A DNA stretch of 35,977 nt from assembly GCA_019748235.1 (NCBI GenBank), contig JAIEPU010000240.1, positions 1 to 35,977 on the forward strand, read 5' to 3'. Position 1 is the stretch's first letter. Every line of letters starts with the position of its first letter. The DNA comes from a bacterium (GTDB lineage Bacteria > Planctomycetota > Planctomycetia > Kolteriales > Kolteriaceae). Made by a program: the position numbers and the translations under genes. Below, piece after piece: positions 8,176 through 16,758 of the stretch. The notes beneath the pieces are model-generated. The model worked only from the letters and a program-made list of their open reading frames with translations, was not told where the DNA came from and made no database searches.

Positions 8176-8796
8176 GTGAAACGTCATCGACTCGTCTTGG
8201 GAACGAGGAACGACAAAAAGCGTCGCGAGCTCGAGGAGTTACTTTCGCTTCCTTCGCTCGAACTCGTCACGTTAGCCAACTATCCTGAAGCCCCCGAGGT
8301 GGAAGAGACCGGGACGACATTTCTCGAAAATGCTTCTTTGAAAGCGGTAACTCTTGCGAAAGCTCTCGGGACATGGGTACTGGGGGAGGATAGCGGTCTG
8401 TGTGTCGACGCGATCGATGGTCGGCCGGGGATCTACTCGGCCCGCTTCGCTGGGGAGCCGTCGGACGATGAACGAAATAATGACAAACTTCTTGAAGAAC
8501 TCTCCGGCATCCCAGATGAAAAGCGCACCGCGCATTATGTCTGTACCGCCGCACTGTCAGATCCTACGGGGACAATCCGCGGGACATCCGAAGGTCGATG
8601 TCACGGCGTGATCACCTGGGAGCGAATGGGGACAGGCGGATTTGGGTACGATCCGCTCTTTCTAATCCCAAGCGAAGGAAAAACCTTCGGCGAACTCCCT
8701 GCCACTTTCAAGCAATCCATCAGTCATCGCGCGCAAGCAATGAAGATACTCCGCCCGCAACTCATGCAGTTGATTGACGATGGTCGTTGGATTTAA
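8176..8796 (+). CDS. rdgB: XTP/dITP diphosphatase (RdgB/HAM1 family)
   Basis: A 206-residue house-cleaning enzyme that hydrolyses non-canonical purine triphosphates (dITP, XTP) to the monophosphates, keeping them out of DNA and RNA. The family motifs are in order: L-G-T-R-N-D-K-K-R-R-E-L near the N-terminus, E-E-T-G-T-T-F-L-E-N-A, L-G-E-D-S-G-L-C-V-D-A, G-G-F-G-Y-D-P-L-F, and S-H-R-A-Q-A-M at the end. Length is normal for the family. The start codon is GTG at 8176, with AAGGA eight bases upstream. It lies 32 bases after the ABC permease with no hairpin between, so it may be read from the same transcript. It converges on dnaE with a 42-base gap. Confidence 0.95.
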   Translation: MKRHRLVLGTRNDKKRRELEELLSLPSLELVTLANYPEAPEVEETGTTFLENASLKAVTLAKALGTWVLGEDSGLCVDAIDGRPGIYSARFAGEPSDDERNNDKLLEELSGIPDEKRTAHYVCTAALSDPTGTIRGTSEGRCHGVITWERMGTGGFGYDPLFLIPSEGKTFGELPATFKQSISHRAQAMKILRPQLMQLIDDGRWI

Positions 8797-8838
8797 TCGC
8801 GAGCTTGCTTCTGAAACAAATACATCGATCGGTCGACG

Positions 8839-11800
8839 TTAATTGTTTCGCGCCTTGCTGAACTGCCTTCGTCCGTTCTTCGGAGGACCGTTTGTACGGG
8901 GGGCCATGGGGTTTGGCCTGATGCTTACATTTCCTTCTCCGACGATGCTCTCGATTTGCTTGACGAGTTCTTGATCGCAGGCGACGAGAATCTCATCCGC
9001 CGCTCGCATACGAACTCCTAGACCGTTCGCAGTCCGGATATTCAAAAAGACCGGCGACTGCCCTGGCCTTGTCGATAAGATCGACTTGATTGAGTAGATG
9101 CATCCGGCCCCTAACTTGGGTCCGTCGATGCGAATGACCAGCGATCCGGAAAGCCGTTGCGGCGCCGTTTCGAGGCTGATGAATTCATTCGCGATGAGCC
9201 CGACTTCCTCTCGACTGGTGTCGACCTCGCAACGAAGGAAGCAGATGACGTCGTTGTTAAGACGCTCGCCGAACTCGGCATAAACGTCGGCGAACATGAC
9301 ACAAGACATTCTCCCTGTCGCGTCTTCCATCATGAACCGAGCGTATCGCTGATTCGCGTTTCGTCCGCGCTGCTGGATCATGAGTCGTAAATCGGAGATC
9401 ATTCCCGCGATCGTTACTTCCGTTCCGTGCTGGAGACCGGCCAGTTGATTAAGTTCGTGGGTCCGGAATACGCGGAGGAGTTTCTGATGCTCGGACAATG
9501 GATGACTGGAAAGATAGATCCCCAGTAACGCCTTCTCATACGCCAGCTTTTCCTTGTCGCTCCACTCTGGCACATTTGGAAGCGCATGGCTGACGTCTTC
9601 CACCGTCTGAGCTTCTTCAGGTCCGCCGAAAAGGAGCCCCTGCCCGCTGCTGCGAGCATCTCTCGCCGATCCGCCGGCTCGAAGTGCGGTTGGGAGGACG
9701 TCAAAGAGTTGCCGTCGTTTCCCACCGAAGCTGTCGAACGCTCCCCCTTTGACGAGACTTTCGAGGCATCCTTTCGTCACCACTCGCGTGTCGACCCGCT
9801 CGCAAAGATCGAAGATGTTTCGAAAAGGACCATTCTTTTGCCGATCGGAGACGATGGCGTCGATCGCCCGCTCACCCACCCCCTTGATTGCCGCCAGGCC
9901 GAAACGAACGACCCCGTCAACCACGGTGAAGCTGACGTCTCCCTCGTTGACATCGGGAGGCTTGACGTCGATCCCCATTCGTTTGCAATCGTCGATATGG
10001 TCAACCAACTTGTCGGTGTTGTCGAGTTCGCTCGACAAAAGCGCCGCCATAAATGCGTCGGGATAATGTGCCTTCAGGTATGCTGTCTGGTACGCGATGA
10101 GAGCGTAAGCGGTCGAGTGACTCTTATTGAAGCCATACCCCGCAAAGTGTTCGATGAGCGCGAAGATCTCATCTGCCTGCTCGGCAGTCAGGCCATGCTT
10201 TTGTGACCCTTCGCTGAACTCTGTCTTGTACTTCGCGATGACGTCGATCTTCTTCTTGCTGATCGCCTTAATGCACTTGTACGCGTTGGCGAGTTCGATT
10301 CCTCCCAGGCGATTCAAGATACGCATGACCTGCTCTTGATAAACCATGACGCCGTACGTCTCTTCTAGAATCGGCTTCATGATGACGTGGGCGTAGGATG
10401 CCTCCTCACGGCCATGTTTGACGTTGATGTAGGTATCGACCATACCGCCGCCGAGCGGTCCGGGGCGATAGAGAGCACAGGTCGCGATGATGTCTTCGAA
10501 GCGGTCGGGCTTCATGCGAACGAGCAGATTGCGAATTCCCTCACTTTCGAGTTGGAAGATTCCCTTCGTTTCGCCGCGCTGAAGAAGCGCGTACGTTTTC
10601 GGATCATCGAGCGGCAGCTTGAGAAGTTCGATCTTGGTTTGATAGACCTTTTCGACGAGCGCGACCGCATCGGTAAGAAGCGTCAGGTTGCGGAGCCCGA
10701 GAAAGTCGAACTTGAGCATGCCGACCTTTTCGAGGACCGTCATCTCCCATTGAGTAATCGTTGCTCCGTTACTGAGCTGAAGCGGAACATATTCCGTCAG
10801 ATCGCGATCCGCAACGACCACACCCGCTGCGTGCGTTCCCGCGTTTCGCGCCAGTCCTTCGAGCCCCTTGCCGATATCGACCAGCTTCTGCACGAGCGGA
10901 TCGCTTTCATACTCCTTGCTCAGCTCCGGACTCTGCTCGAGCGCCTTTTTAAGGGTCATCTTGGGGAGGCCGGGAATCGCCTTGGCGATCTGGTCGACTC
11001 GCTTCAATTCGACTTCGAGCGCGCGGCCGACATCTCTCACGACGGCGCGGGCCGCCATCGTGCCATAAGTGATGATCTGCGCAACGTTCGTCTGCCCATA
11101 CTTCTCGCGGGTGTATTCGACGACTTCCTCGCGGCGTTTCTGGCAGAAGTCGATATCGATATCAGGCGCTTCCGCACGGCTTGGGTCGAGGAACCGTTCG
11201 AACAGCAAATCATATTTCAAAGGATCGACATTGCTGAAGCCGAGCAGGTAAGCGACGAGTGCGCCACAGCCGCTCCCTCTCGCCGTGCATGGAATGCCTC
11301 GCTCCAAGGCGAAATTGACGAAGTCCCAAACGATGAGGAAGTAACTCGCGAAGCCGAGCTTATTGATGACGCCCAGTTCGATCGCCAATCGCTCGCGAGC
11401 CGCCGCCGGCACCTCATCACCGTAACGCCAACGAAATCCCTTCTCACAAAGATCCGCCAAATAGTCTTGAACGGTCTTTCCTTCAGGCGGTGTGAAGACC
11501 GGGAAGTGCCGTGTGAAATCGAGCTTGATGTCGATGCGATCGGCAATTTCCTGCGTCCGCGCGACGGCATCGGGGAACTCGGGAAAAGCCGCGTACATTT
11601 CGTCCGGGCTCTTCAAATAAAACTCGCTGCTCCCAAGCCGCGGGCGATGAGGATCGCTCAGTTTTTTGCCCGATTGGATGCAGAGCAACACTTCGTGAGC
11701 CGACGCATCCTCTGTTTTCAAGTATCGGACATTATTGGTCGCAACGACCGGCACCCCGACATGATCCGCCAGCGCGACGATGTTCCGTAGTTGCTCCCCT

Positions 11801-12354
11801 TGACGATCGAGTGACTGGTTTTGAATTTCGAGAAAGAAACGGTCGCCGACGAGATGGGTGTACCACTCAACAGTCGATACCGCTTCTTCGAAACGTCCCC
11901 GTTCGATCAGCGTGCCGATCTCGCTCTCGGCTTCTCCCGAAAAGAATAAGAGATCTTCGTGGTACTTTTCGAGCGTCGCCCGGTCGAGTCGGGGCATGTC
12001 TCCATCGAGTCCATGCACCGAAGCAAACGAGGCGAGCTTGATGAGGTTTTGAAACCCATTTCCGTTCTTGGCGAGAATGGTGAGCCGATAGGTGGGGACA
12101 ATGCCACCACTCGAAGATGTCTTCAATCCCCCCGGCGCGATGTTGGCCTTGTACCCCAGGATCGGCTTGATGCCGGCACTCTTGCACTCATCGTAAAACT
12201 GGATCGCCCCATAAAGATTACCGGCGTCGGTCAATGCCAGGGCATTCATCCCCAGCTCTTTGGCGCGCGCGACGAGTCCGCGAATCTGTCCGGCGGCCTT
12301 CAGCAAGCTGTAATGGCTGTGACAGTTCAAATGAACGAACGGTCGAGCACTCAT
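8839..12354 (-). CDS. dnaE: DNA polymerase III alpha subunit
   Basis: The replicative DNA polymerase catalytic subunit, 1171 residues from ATG 12354. Domains in order: PHP (about 5-280), polymerase palm with P-D-I-D-I-D-F at 397-403 (catalytic Asp pair 398 and 400) and the third Asp in K-F-D-F-L-G-L-R, fingers, a tandem helix-hairpin-helix region, and an OB fold near the C-terminus (E-V-T-I-A-G-M-I-S-D-L-R). The length fits the DnaE1 group. The PHP metal-ligand positions are mostly replaced (see findings), so proofreading probably depends on a separate DnaQ-type subunit not present here. The frame stays open to a GTG at 12420, giving 22 more residues, but ATG 12354 starts right before the conserved F-V-H-L and is preferred. 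Confidence 0.96.
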   Translation of the reverse strand: MSARPFVHLNCHSHYSLLKAAGQIRGLVARAKELGMNALALTDAGNLYGAIQFYDECKSAGIKPILGYKANIAPGGLKTSSSGGIVPTYRLTILAKNGNGFQNLIKLASFASVHGLDGDMPRLDRATLEKYHEDLLFFSGEAESEIGTLIERGRFEEAVSTVEWYTHLVGDRFFLEIQNQSLDRQGEQLRNIVALADHVGVPVVATNNVRYLKTEDASAHEVLLCIQSGKKLSDPHRPRLGSSEFYLKSPDEMYAAFPEFPDAVARTQEIADRIDIKLDFTRHFPVFTPPEGKTVQDYLADLCEKGFRWRYGDEVPAAARERLAIELGVINKLGFASYFLIVWDFVNFALERGIPCTARGSGCGALVAYLLGFSNVDPLKYDLLFERFLDPSRAEAPDIDIDFCQKRREEVVEYTREKYGQTNVAQIITYGTMAARAVVRDVGRALEVELKRVDQIAKAIPGLPKMTLKKALEQSPELSKEYESDPLVQKLVDIGKGLEGLARNAGTHAAGVVVADRDLTEYVPLQLSNGATITQWEMTVLEKVGMLKFDFLGLRNLTLLTDAVALVEKVYQTKIELLKLPLDDPKTYALLQRGETKGIFQLESEGIRNLLVRMKPDRFEDIIATCALYRPGPLGGGMVDTYINVKHGREEASYAHVIMKPILEETYGVMVYQEQVMRILNRLGGIELANAYKCIKAISKKKIDVIAKYKTEFSEGSQKHGLTAEQADEIFALIEHFAGYGFNKSHSTAYALIAYQTAYLKAHYPDAFMAALLSSELDNTDKLVDHIDDCKRMGIDVKPPDVNEGDVSFTVVDGVVRFGLAAIKGVGERAIDAIVSDRQKNGPFRNIFDLCERVDTRVVTKGCLESLVKGGAFDSFGGKRRQLFDVLPTALRAGGSARDARSSGQGLLFGGPEEAQTVEDVSHALPNVPEWSDKEKLAYEKALLGIYLSSHPLSEHQKLLRVFRTHELNQLAGLQHGTEVTIAGMISDLRLMIQQRGRNANQRYARFMMEDATGRMSCVMFADVYAEFGERLNNDVICFLRCEVDTSREEVGLIANEFISLETAPQRLSGSLVIRIDGPKLGAGCIYSIKSILSTRPGQSPVFLNIRTANGLGVRMRAADEILVACDQELVKQIESIVGEGNVSIRPNPMAPRTNGPPKNGRRQFSKARNN

Positions 12355-12536
12355 CCTGAGCGATCTCCGTGAAGGGTGAACGGGTCTGGGACTAATTTCC
12401 GCTAGCGCAACTTTTGCCACGAAGTCATGCTAAGTCCTATTCGACATCGGAAAAGGACTTGCCGGCTCGGCGCGGGTTGCTTTATTTTTCCTTAGCTGAT
12501 TCTTGTTGTACCAGTTTTCGCCTTCGAGATCACGAT

Positions 12537-12559
12537 CGGAAGCGGACCGACTTTCCGGA
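12537..12559. repeat. 23-bp direct repeat, copy 1
   Basis: Begins CGGAAGCGGA and ends CGACTTTCCGGA. It matches the copy at 12725-12747 in 22 of 23 positions (C here, T there at position 11). It contains the dyad CGGAA and TTCCG with an 11-base spacer. The copies start 188 bases apart. Confidence 0.7.
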
Positions 12560-12630
12560 GGGCGTACTGGTAGAATCCGCGTGACGATTGCGGTAAACCG
12601 GCATACTGGGACGTAAGTGCCCTTCATCCG

Positions 12631-12704
12631 GTAGGCTAGGTCCTATAGACCCAGCACGAGTCTTGGCCGGCGTTTAAATAGCTGGGTCAAACGACCCAGC
12701 CTAC
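12631..12704. repeat. REPIN-like nested palindrome
   Basis: Two hairpin units face each other. The left unit has GCTAGGTC and GACCCAGC around a five-base loop (12635-12655, one mismatch). The right unit has GCTGGGTC and GACCCAGC around AAAC (12681-12700, perfect 8-bp stem). The outer ends, GTAGGCTAGGTC at 12631-12642 and GACCCAGCCTAC at 12693-12704, are inverted copies with one mismatch, so the whole element can also fold as a single long hairpin. This is the architecture of REP doublets (REPINs). Confidence 0.7.
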
Positions 12705-12724
12705 ACAAAGCTTGAGTATACGGC

Positions 12725-12747
12725 CGGAAGCGGATCGACTTTCCGGA
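12725..12747. repeat. 23-bp direct repeat, copy 2
   Basis: The second copy of the repeat at 12537-12559. Its dyad is one base pair longer (CCGGAA and TTCCGG with an 11-base spacer). It ends 12 bases before the exonuclease III start, so it overlaps that gene's 5' leader or promoter and could be an operator. Confidence 0.65.
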
Positions 12748-12749
12748 AT

Positions 12750-12753
12750 GGAG
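12750..12753 (+). promoter_or_regulatory. Ribosome binding site deciding the exonuclease III start
   Basis: GGAG with a six-base spacer before ATG at 12760. It favours that start over ATG 12748, which has only CCGGA touching it. Confidence 0.5.
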
Positions 12754-12759
12754 TCCAAC

Positions 12760-13815
12760 ATGATCTTTGCCAGTTGGAACGTCAACTCCGCACGCATGCG
12801 TGAAGATCGCATGCTTCGTTGGCTCAGCACGCGCCAGCCCGACGTCGTTTGCATTCAAGAACTGAAATGCACCAACGAAGATTTTCCGGTCGATAAGGTT
12901 CGCGATCTCGGTTACCACGCAGAGTTACATGGGCAGAAGACTTATAACGGCGTTGCGATCCTTTCTCGATCCGAACCGACCGACGTCATTCGAGGGATGG
13001 GGCACAAGGATCTTGATGAAGAAGCACGATTCATTGCCGCCAGCATCGATGGCGTTCGCATCGTCAACACCTATGTCCCTGCGGGAGGAGAAGACGCCAA
13101 GTCCCCCAAGTACTCGCAAAAGCTCAAATGGCTGCGTGCCCTCATCAACTTGCTCAAGGAGAAGAACTGGCACGCGGACAGCATGGTTCTCTGCGGCGAC
13201 CTCAACATCGCTCCCGAGGAACGTGACGTTGCTCTCCCGGAGAAGTGGCGTGGATCCGCCGTCTTCAACCCCGAACTAACCGCCATTTACGAGGAACTGA
13301 TCGGCCTAGGCCTCAGCGACTCATTCCGGCAGCACAACAAGGATGCCGGTATCTACACTTGGTGGGATTACAACGATCTCTGTTATCAGCGAAATGAAGG
13401 ACTCCGCATCGATCACATTCTCATTCCAGGGACTCACGAGGATCGCTGCTATCGCTGTTGGGTCGACTGGGAAGAGCGACAAGGATCGAAGCCGTCCGAT
13501 CATGCTCCCCTTATGGCAGACTTTGATTGGGCTCAGCTCCGTTCGCGTGACATGCAATCAGTCGCGGCATCCGGAGCCATACGGCGAGGTCGTTCTTTCA
13601 TCGCCCCTGCGGATGTTTCGTTCGGTGAAGATGCCGCGCGACTCTTTGTTCGAGACATGTTTCCCGAAATGGCTTCCAACATCAGCGATGAGTCCCTCAT
13701 CCGCATTCGCTTCGCCAGTGGATTTGAAGAAGTCCTTCGCTGGAACTATTTTCCTGCCGGGGCGCGTGCATGGACGGTTGATGGAGTCGAGTGGTTCGAG
13801 ATGGAAGGAAGTTAG
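12760..13815 (+). CDS. xthA: Exodeoxyribonuclease III (AP endonuclease) with C-terminal extension
   Basis: A DNA repair nuclease that cuts at abasic sites and trims 3' ends. The 351 residues carry all catalytic positions: N7 (S-W-N-V-N-S), E34 (I-Q-E-L-K), Y105 (N-T-Y-V-P-A-G), D147 and N149 (G-D-L-N-I-A-P), D218 (R-I-D-H-I-L) and H248 (S-D-H-A-P-L). The endonuclease fold ends near residue 258, where family members normally stop. About 93 further residues follow, ending in an aromatic-rich segment (E-V-L-R-W-N-Y, then V-E-W-F-E-M) that I do not recognise. Start chosen on the GGAG site at 12750-12753. It is followed 85 bases later by lgt on the same strand. Confidence 0.93.
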   Translation: MIFASWNVNSARMREDRMLRWLSTRQPDVVCIQELKCTNEDFPVDKVRDLGYHAELHGQKTYNGVAILSRSEPTDVIRGMGHKDLDEEARFIAASIDGVRIVNTYVPAGGEDAKSPKYSQKLKWLRALINLLKEKNWHADSMVLCGDLNIAPEERDVALPEKWRGSAVFNPELTAIYEELIGLGLSDSFRQHNKDAGIYTWWDYNDLCYQRNEGLRIDHILIPGTHEDRCYRCWVDWEERQGSKPSDHAPLMADFDWAQLRSRDMQSVAASGAIRRGRSFIAPADVSFGEDAARLFVRDMFPEMASNISDESLIRIRFASGFEEVLRWNYFPAGARAWTVDGVEWFEMEGS

Positions 13816-13900
13816 CTTCCCTAATCTCAAGACTCTGCGCAATCTACGAAAGATTGAAACAGACCCCCTCGAATAATTGTCACGCAGCTAAGGATTCTCG

Positions 13901-15001
13901 ATGATGGCGATGCTTGATCCGAGAATCCTTGCTACCTATCTGCACCGCATCGATCCCTTCATCGTTGAGTTTCCTCCTAGCTCGGGCATGGGCCTTCGAT
14001 GGTACGGTACCGCTTATCTCGCGGGCGCGATCGTCGGTTACTTGATCCTCCATTGGATGGCGAAACGGGGCCGGGCAATGATTCGGCCCGAACTCACTTT
14101 CGACTTCTGCTTAAATGTCTTGATCGGAGCTTTCATCGGCGGTCGATTGGGATTCTGTCTCCTCTATCAGCCTGAACTGCTCGGCTTTACCGACAAGTTC
14201 CCTTATTGGGGTGTCTTCGCGCTGCAGAACGGCGGAATGGCGAGTCACGGCGGGATCATCGGCGCGCTCATCGCGATCTGGATCTTCTCTTACCGCCACA
14301 AGGTTCGGTTACTCCATTTGCTCGATCTGGCGTGTCTAGCAGGCCCACTAGGTATTGGCTTTGGAAGAATTGCGAACTTCATTAACGGCGAACTTTACGG
14401 CAGACCTTGTCCCCCTAACCTCTGGTGGGGTGTCAAATTTCCTCAGGAACTCCTTTCACGAGATGGTGAAGGGCTCGCCGATTTAGCCCCCGCCGCACAG
14501 CAAGTAGGAGTCGAGCCCGCCACTTGGCTCAAATGGCTTGGTGATCCGGTTCAATTTCGTGAACAACTCGCCGGTACGCTTCAGCACATCCTCGAAGCGG
14601 TTCAAAAAGGGGATGCGCAAGTCATCCCTATCGTCGAGCCGATCCTTACGCCTCGGTATCCCTCGCAACTGATTCAAGCGGGGCTCGAAGGTTTTTTGGT
14701 CTTCATCGCACTTGCGATCCTCTGGTCATGGCCACGCAAGCCCGGCGTTGTGGCGGGAAGTTTCGTCGTGCTCTATGCGATCGCCCGAATCATCGGCGAG
14801 CAATTCCGAATGCCTGATGCCGACATCGGATTTGAGCTCTTCGGCCTCACGCGTGGTCAAGAATTGAGTATCCTCATGCTTTTAGGTGGAATCGTCTTCG
14901 TCGCGATCTGTGCCCTCCGCACCACGCCAAAGTTTCCCGCGTGGATTGGCCCAGCGATCCCAAGACCGGAGCAACCTCCCCACTCCGCAACATCGAAATG
15001 A
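13901..15001 (+). CDS. lgt: Prolipoprotein diacylglyceryl transferase
   Basis: An inner-membrane enzyme that moves a diacylglyceryl group from phosphatidylglycerol onto the lipobox cysteine of prolipoproteins. The signature H-G-G is at residues 116-118, followed by G-F-G-R-I-A-N-F-I-N-G-E-L-Y-G-R (153-168) and the late T-R-G-Q-E-L-S. There are about seven membrane segments. At 366 residues it is roughly 80-100 longer than usual. The extra length is a polar insert at about 183-250, between W-W-G-V-K-F-P and P-R-Y-P-S-Q-L, plus a proline-rich tail. AAGGA lies six bases before the ATG. A probable substrate, the lipoprotein at 33735, is in the same window. Confidence 0.95.
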   Translation: MMAMLDPRILATYLHRIDPFIVEFPPSSGMGLRWYGTAYLAGAIVGYLILHWMAKRGRAMIRPELTFDFCLNVLIGAFIGGRLGFCLLYQPELLGFTDKFPYWGVFALQNGGMASHGGIIGALIAIWIFSYRHKVRLLHLLDLACLAGPLGIGFGRIANFINGELYGRPCPPNLWWGVKFPQELLSRDGEGLADLAPAAQQVGVEPATWLKWLGDPVQFREQLAGTLQHILEAVQKGDAQVIPIVEPILTPRYPSQLIQAGLEGFLVFIALAILWSWPRKPGVVAGSFVVLYAIARIIGEQFRMPDADIGFELFGLTRGQELSILMLLGGIVFVAICALRTTPKFPAWIGPAIPRPEQPPHSATSK

Positions 15002-15013
15002 TGAGTGGGGTTT
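14978..15013 (+). terminator. Possible intrinsic terminator of lgt
   Basis: CCCCACTC (14978-14985) pairs with GAGTGGGG (15003-15010) and is followed by TTT. The loop includes a small CAT/ATG inner stem and the lgt stop codon, so the hairpin overlaps the gene end. The T tract is short. Confidence 0.45.
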
Positions 15014-15177
15014 ACGCTTGGTAACAATGAACCGTCCACTTGCCAAGTAGTTATGACTTGACGCTCTCCCCCTCGATCTGTTGGAATCAAGGCTCTGCGG
15101 TCGCCAATGCTTTTCATTCCCGCCGTTGATGCGACGGAAGGAAGCAGATTTTACATTCACCGAGCGAGCCGTCAACG

Positions 15178-16536
15178 ATGAGCGGATGGGGCCCCCTTTT
15201 CGGACGCTGCGAAGGAACGATGTCGCGTCGCTCCTTCCTTCGCGCGGGAGTGCTCGGCGTCGGCTCGATGACGCTGGCGGATGTCCTTCGCGCCCAGGCG
15301 GCCACGAATTCCCCTTCGAATGATAAATCGATCATCTTCCTTTGGCTTTGGGGTGGTCCCAGCCACATGGAGACATTCGACCTCAAGCCGAATGCACCGA
15401 TCGAATATCGAGGTGATTTTCGCCCGATTTCGACGAACGTTCCGGGGCTCGATATCTCGGAACATTTGCCAAAACTGGCCCAGCATGGCGACAAGATCGC
15501 CATCATCAGGTCTCTTTCCCACGATAGTCCGGGGCACGTCAACAGCACGCACACGATGATGACGGGCTATCCAGGCGAACTTGTCGAGACCCCGCCCTAT
15601 CATCCAAAGTACCCCGACTTCAGTTCGGTTGTCACGCGGGCCGTCGGACCGAGGCGTCCAGGCACTCCGACCCACGTTGCGTTTCCATCGATCCGCTACG
15701 GCGGCTCCGCATTCTTGGGAAACGGCCTCGATCCACTGAACGTCTCCGGGAACCCAGAGAAACCCGACTTCAAAGTCCCGGCCCTGAATATTGATGCCAC
15801 GACGCTGAAGACGCTTGAAGATCGCGCCTCGTTGCGGGGTCAACTCGATCGATTCGAACGGGCTCACGATCAAACAGGCATCATGAATTCGCTCGATACG
15901 TTTCAACACCAAGCCTTATCGATGCTCGCCAACAATGCGGTGCGAAATGCCTTCGATATGGATCGTGAACCGGATGCCATTCGTGATCGATATGGCAGGC
16001 ACGAAGTCGGCCAGCGCTGCCTACTCGCCAGGCGCTTGGTTGAGGCAGGAGTCAGACTCGTCACGATCGATTTCCCGTGCGTCCCTGGCCAAAAGGCTTT
16101 TAGTTGGGACGATCATGCGAGCGTCTGGAACATTTTCGACCAGATGAAGATTCGCTTGCCGATACTTGATCAAGTCGTCTCTGCCCTGATCTCCGATCTG
16201 CATGAACGAGGACTCTCGGAAAAGGTAATGCTGGTCGTGATGGGAGAGATGTCACACACTCCCCGCATCAGCTACCACAACGGCAATCCGGGTCGCGAAC
16301 ACTGGGGACGTTCAATGTCAGTCCTTTTGTCAGGGGGCGGACTCCCCATGGGGCAAGCGATCGGCTCAACGAACTCGAAAGGGGATGAGCCGCATGATCG
16401 TCCCTTCGTCCCAGGAGATCTATTGGCGACTTGGTACAAATATCTCGGTGTTCCCGTCGACCAACACTATCCGGATCTTTTCGGACGGCCGACGCCCATC
16501 CTCTCGCAGGGAAAACCGATCGCCGAATTAATCTGA
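15178..16536 (+). CDS. DUF1501 family protein with Tat signal
   Basis: A 452-residue protein of the DUF1501 (sulfatase-like fold) family, which is greatly expanded in planctomycetes. The N-terminus holds a twin-arginine signal, S-R-R-S-F-L-R-A-G at residues 16-24, then a hydrophobic stretch to about residue 40, so it should be exported folded. The W-L-W-G-G-P-S-H-M-E-T-F-D-L-K-P motif at the start of the mature protein and S-H-T-P-R-I with G-R-E-H-W-G-R near the C-terminal half are typical. The ATG at 15178 keeps a C-E-G-x-x-S-R-R lead-in common in this family; ATG 15220 is possible. DUF1501 genes usually sit beside DUF1549/DUF1553 cytochrome-like genes; here the next gene is a different cytochrome. 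The biochemical role is unknown. Confidence 0.92.
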   Translation: MSGWGPLFGRCEGTMSRRSFLRAGVLGVGSMTLADVLRAQAATNSPSNDKSIIFLWLWGGPSHMETFDLKPNAPIEYRGDFRPISTNVPGLDISEHLPKLAQHGDKIAIIRSLSHDSPGHVNSTHTMMTGYPGELVETPPYHPKYPDFSSVVTRAVGPRRPGTPTHVAFPSIRYGGSAFLGNGLDPLNVSGNPEKPDFKVPALNIDATTLKTLEDRASLRGQLDRFERAHDQTGIMNSLDTFQHQALSMLANNAVRNAFDMDREPDAIRDRYGRHEVGQRCLLARRLVEAGVRLVTIDFPCVPGQKAFSWDDHASVWNIFDQMKIRLPILDQVVSALISDLHERGLSEKVMLVVMGEMSHTPRISYHNGNPGREHWGRSMSVLLSGGGLPMGQAIGSTNSKGDEPHDRPFVPGDLLATWYKYLGVPVDQHYPDLFGRPTPILSQGKPIAELI

Positions 16537-16758
16537 GGCACGTCGTAACCACTGTTCCAAATTGAACTTATGAAACGCTATTACGCGCGATCCATTTCTA
16601 GACTTAGAGCTTCAATCACGACGTGGTTCGAATGAATGGACTCATTCCTCCAAATAACCGGACATTTCATGACATTCCCTGTCCACATTTCAGTCTCCAC
16701 TGACCAAGATAAAATGGGTCCCCATATCTCTGGCTCTTTCAAGTCAAGGACGTTCGTC

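Larger units (their letters stand above)
12355..12759. other. Divergent intergenic region, 405 bp, rich in repeats
   Basis: This region separates dnaE (minus) from the exonuclease III gene (plus). It holds a REPIN-like double palindrome at 12631-12704 and two copies of a 23-bp repeat at 12537-12559 and 12725-12747 (each listed separately). Promoters for both genes must lie here, but I found no convincing -35/-10 pair. No gene is supported. Confidence 0.6.

Noticed and set aside
10387-11790. A 467-codon open frame on the plus strand.
   Set aside because: It lies opposite dnaE, whose minus-strand frame has clear polymerase motifs; the antisense product has no recognisable domain and is a mirror of the dnaE codon pattern.
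15172-15912. A 246-codon minus-strand frame.
   Set aside because: It is antisense to the DUF1501 gene, which has the Tat signal and family motifs.
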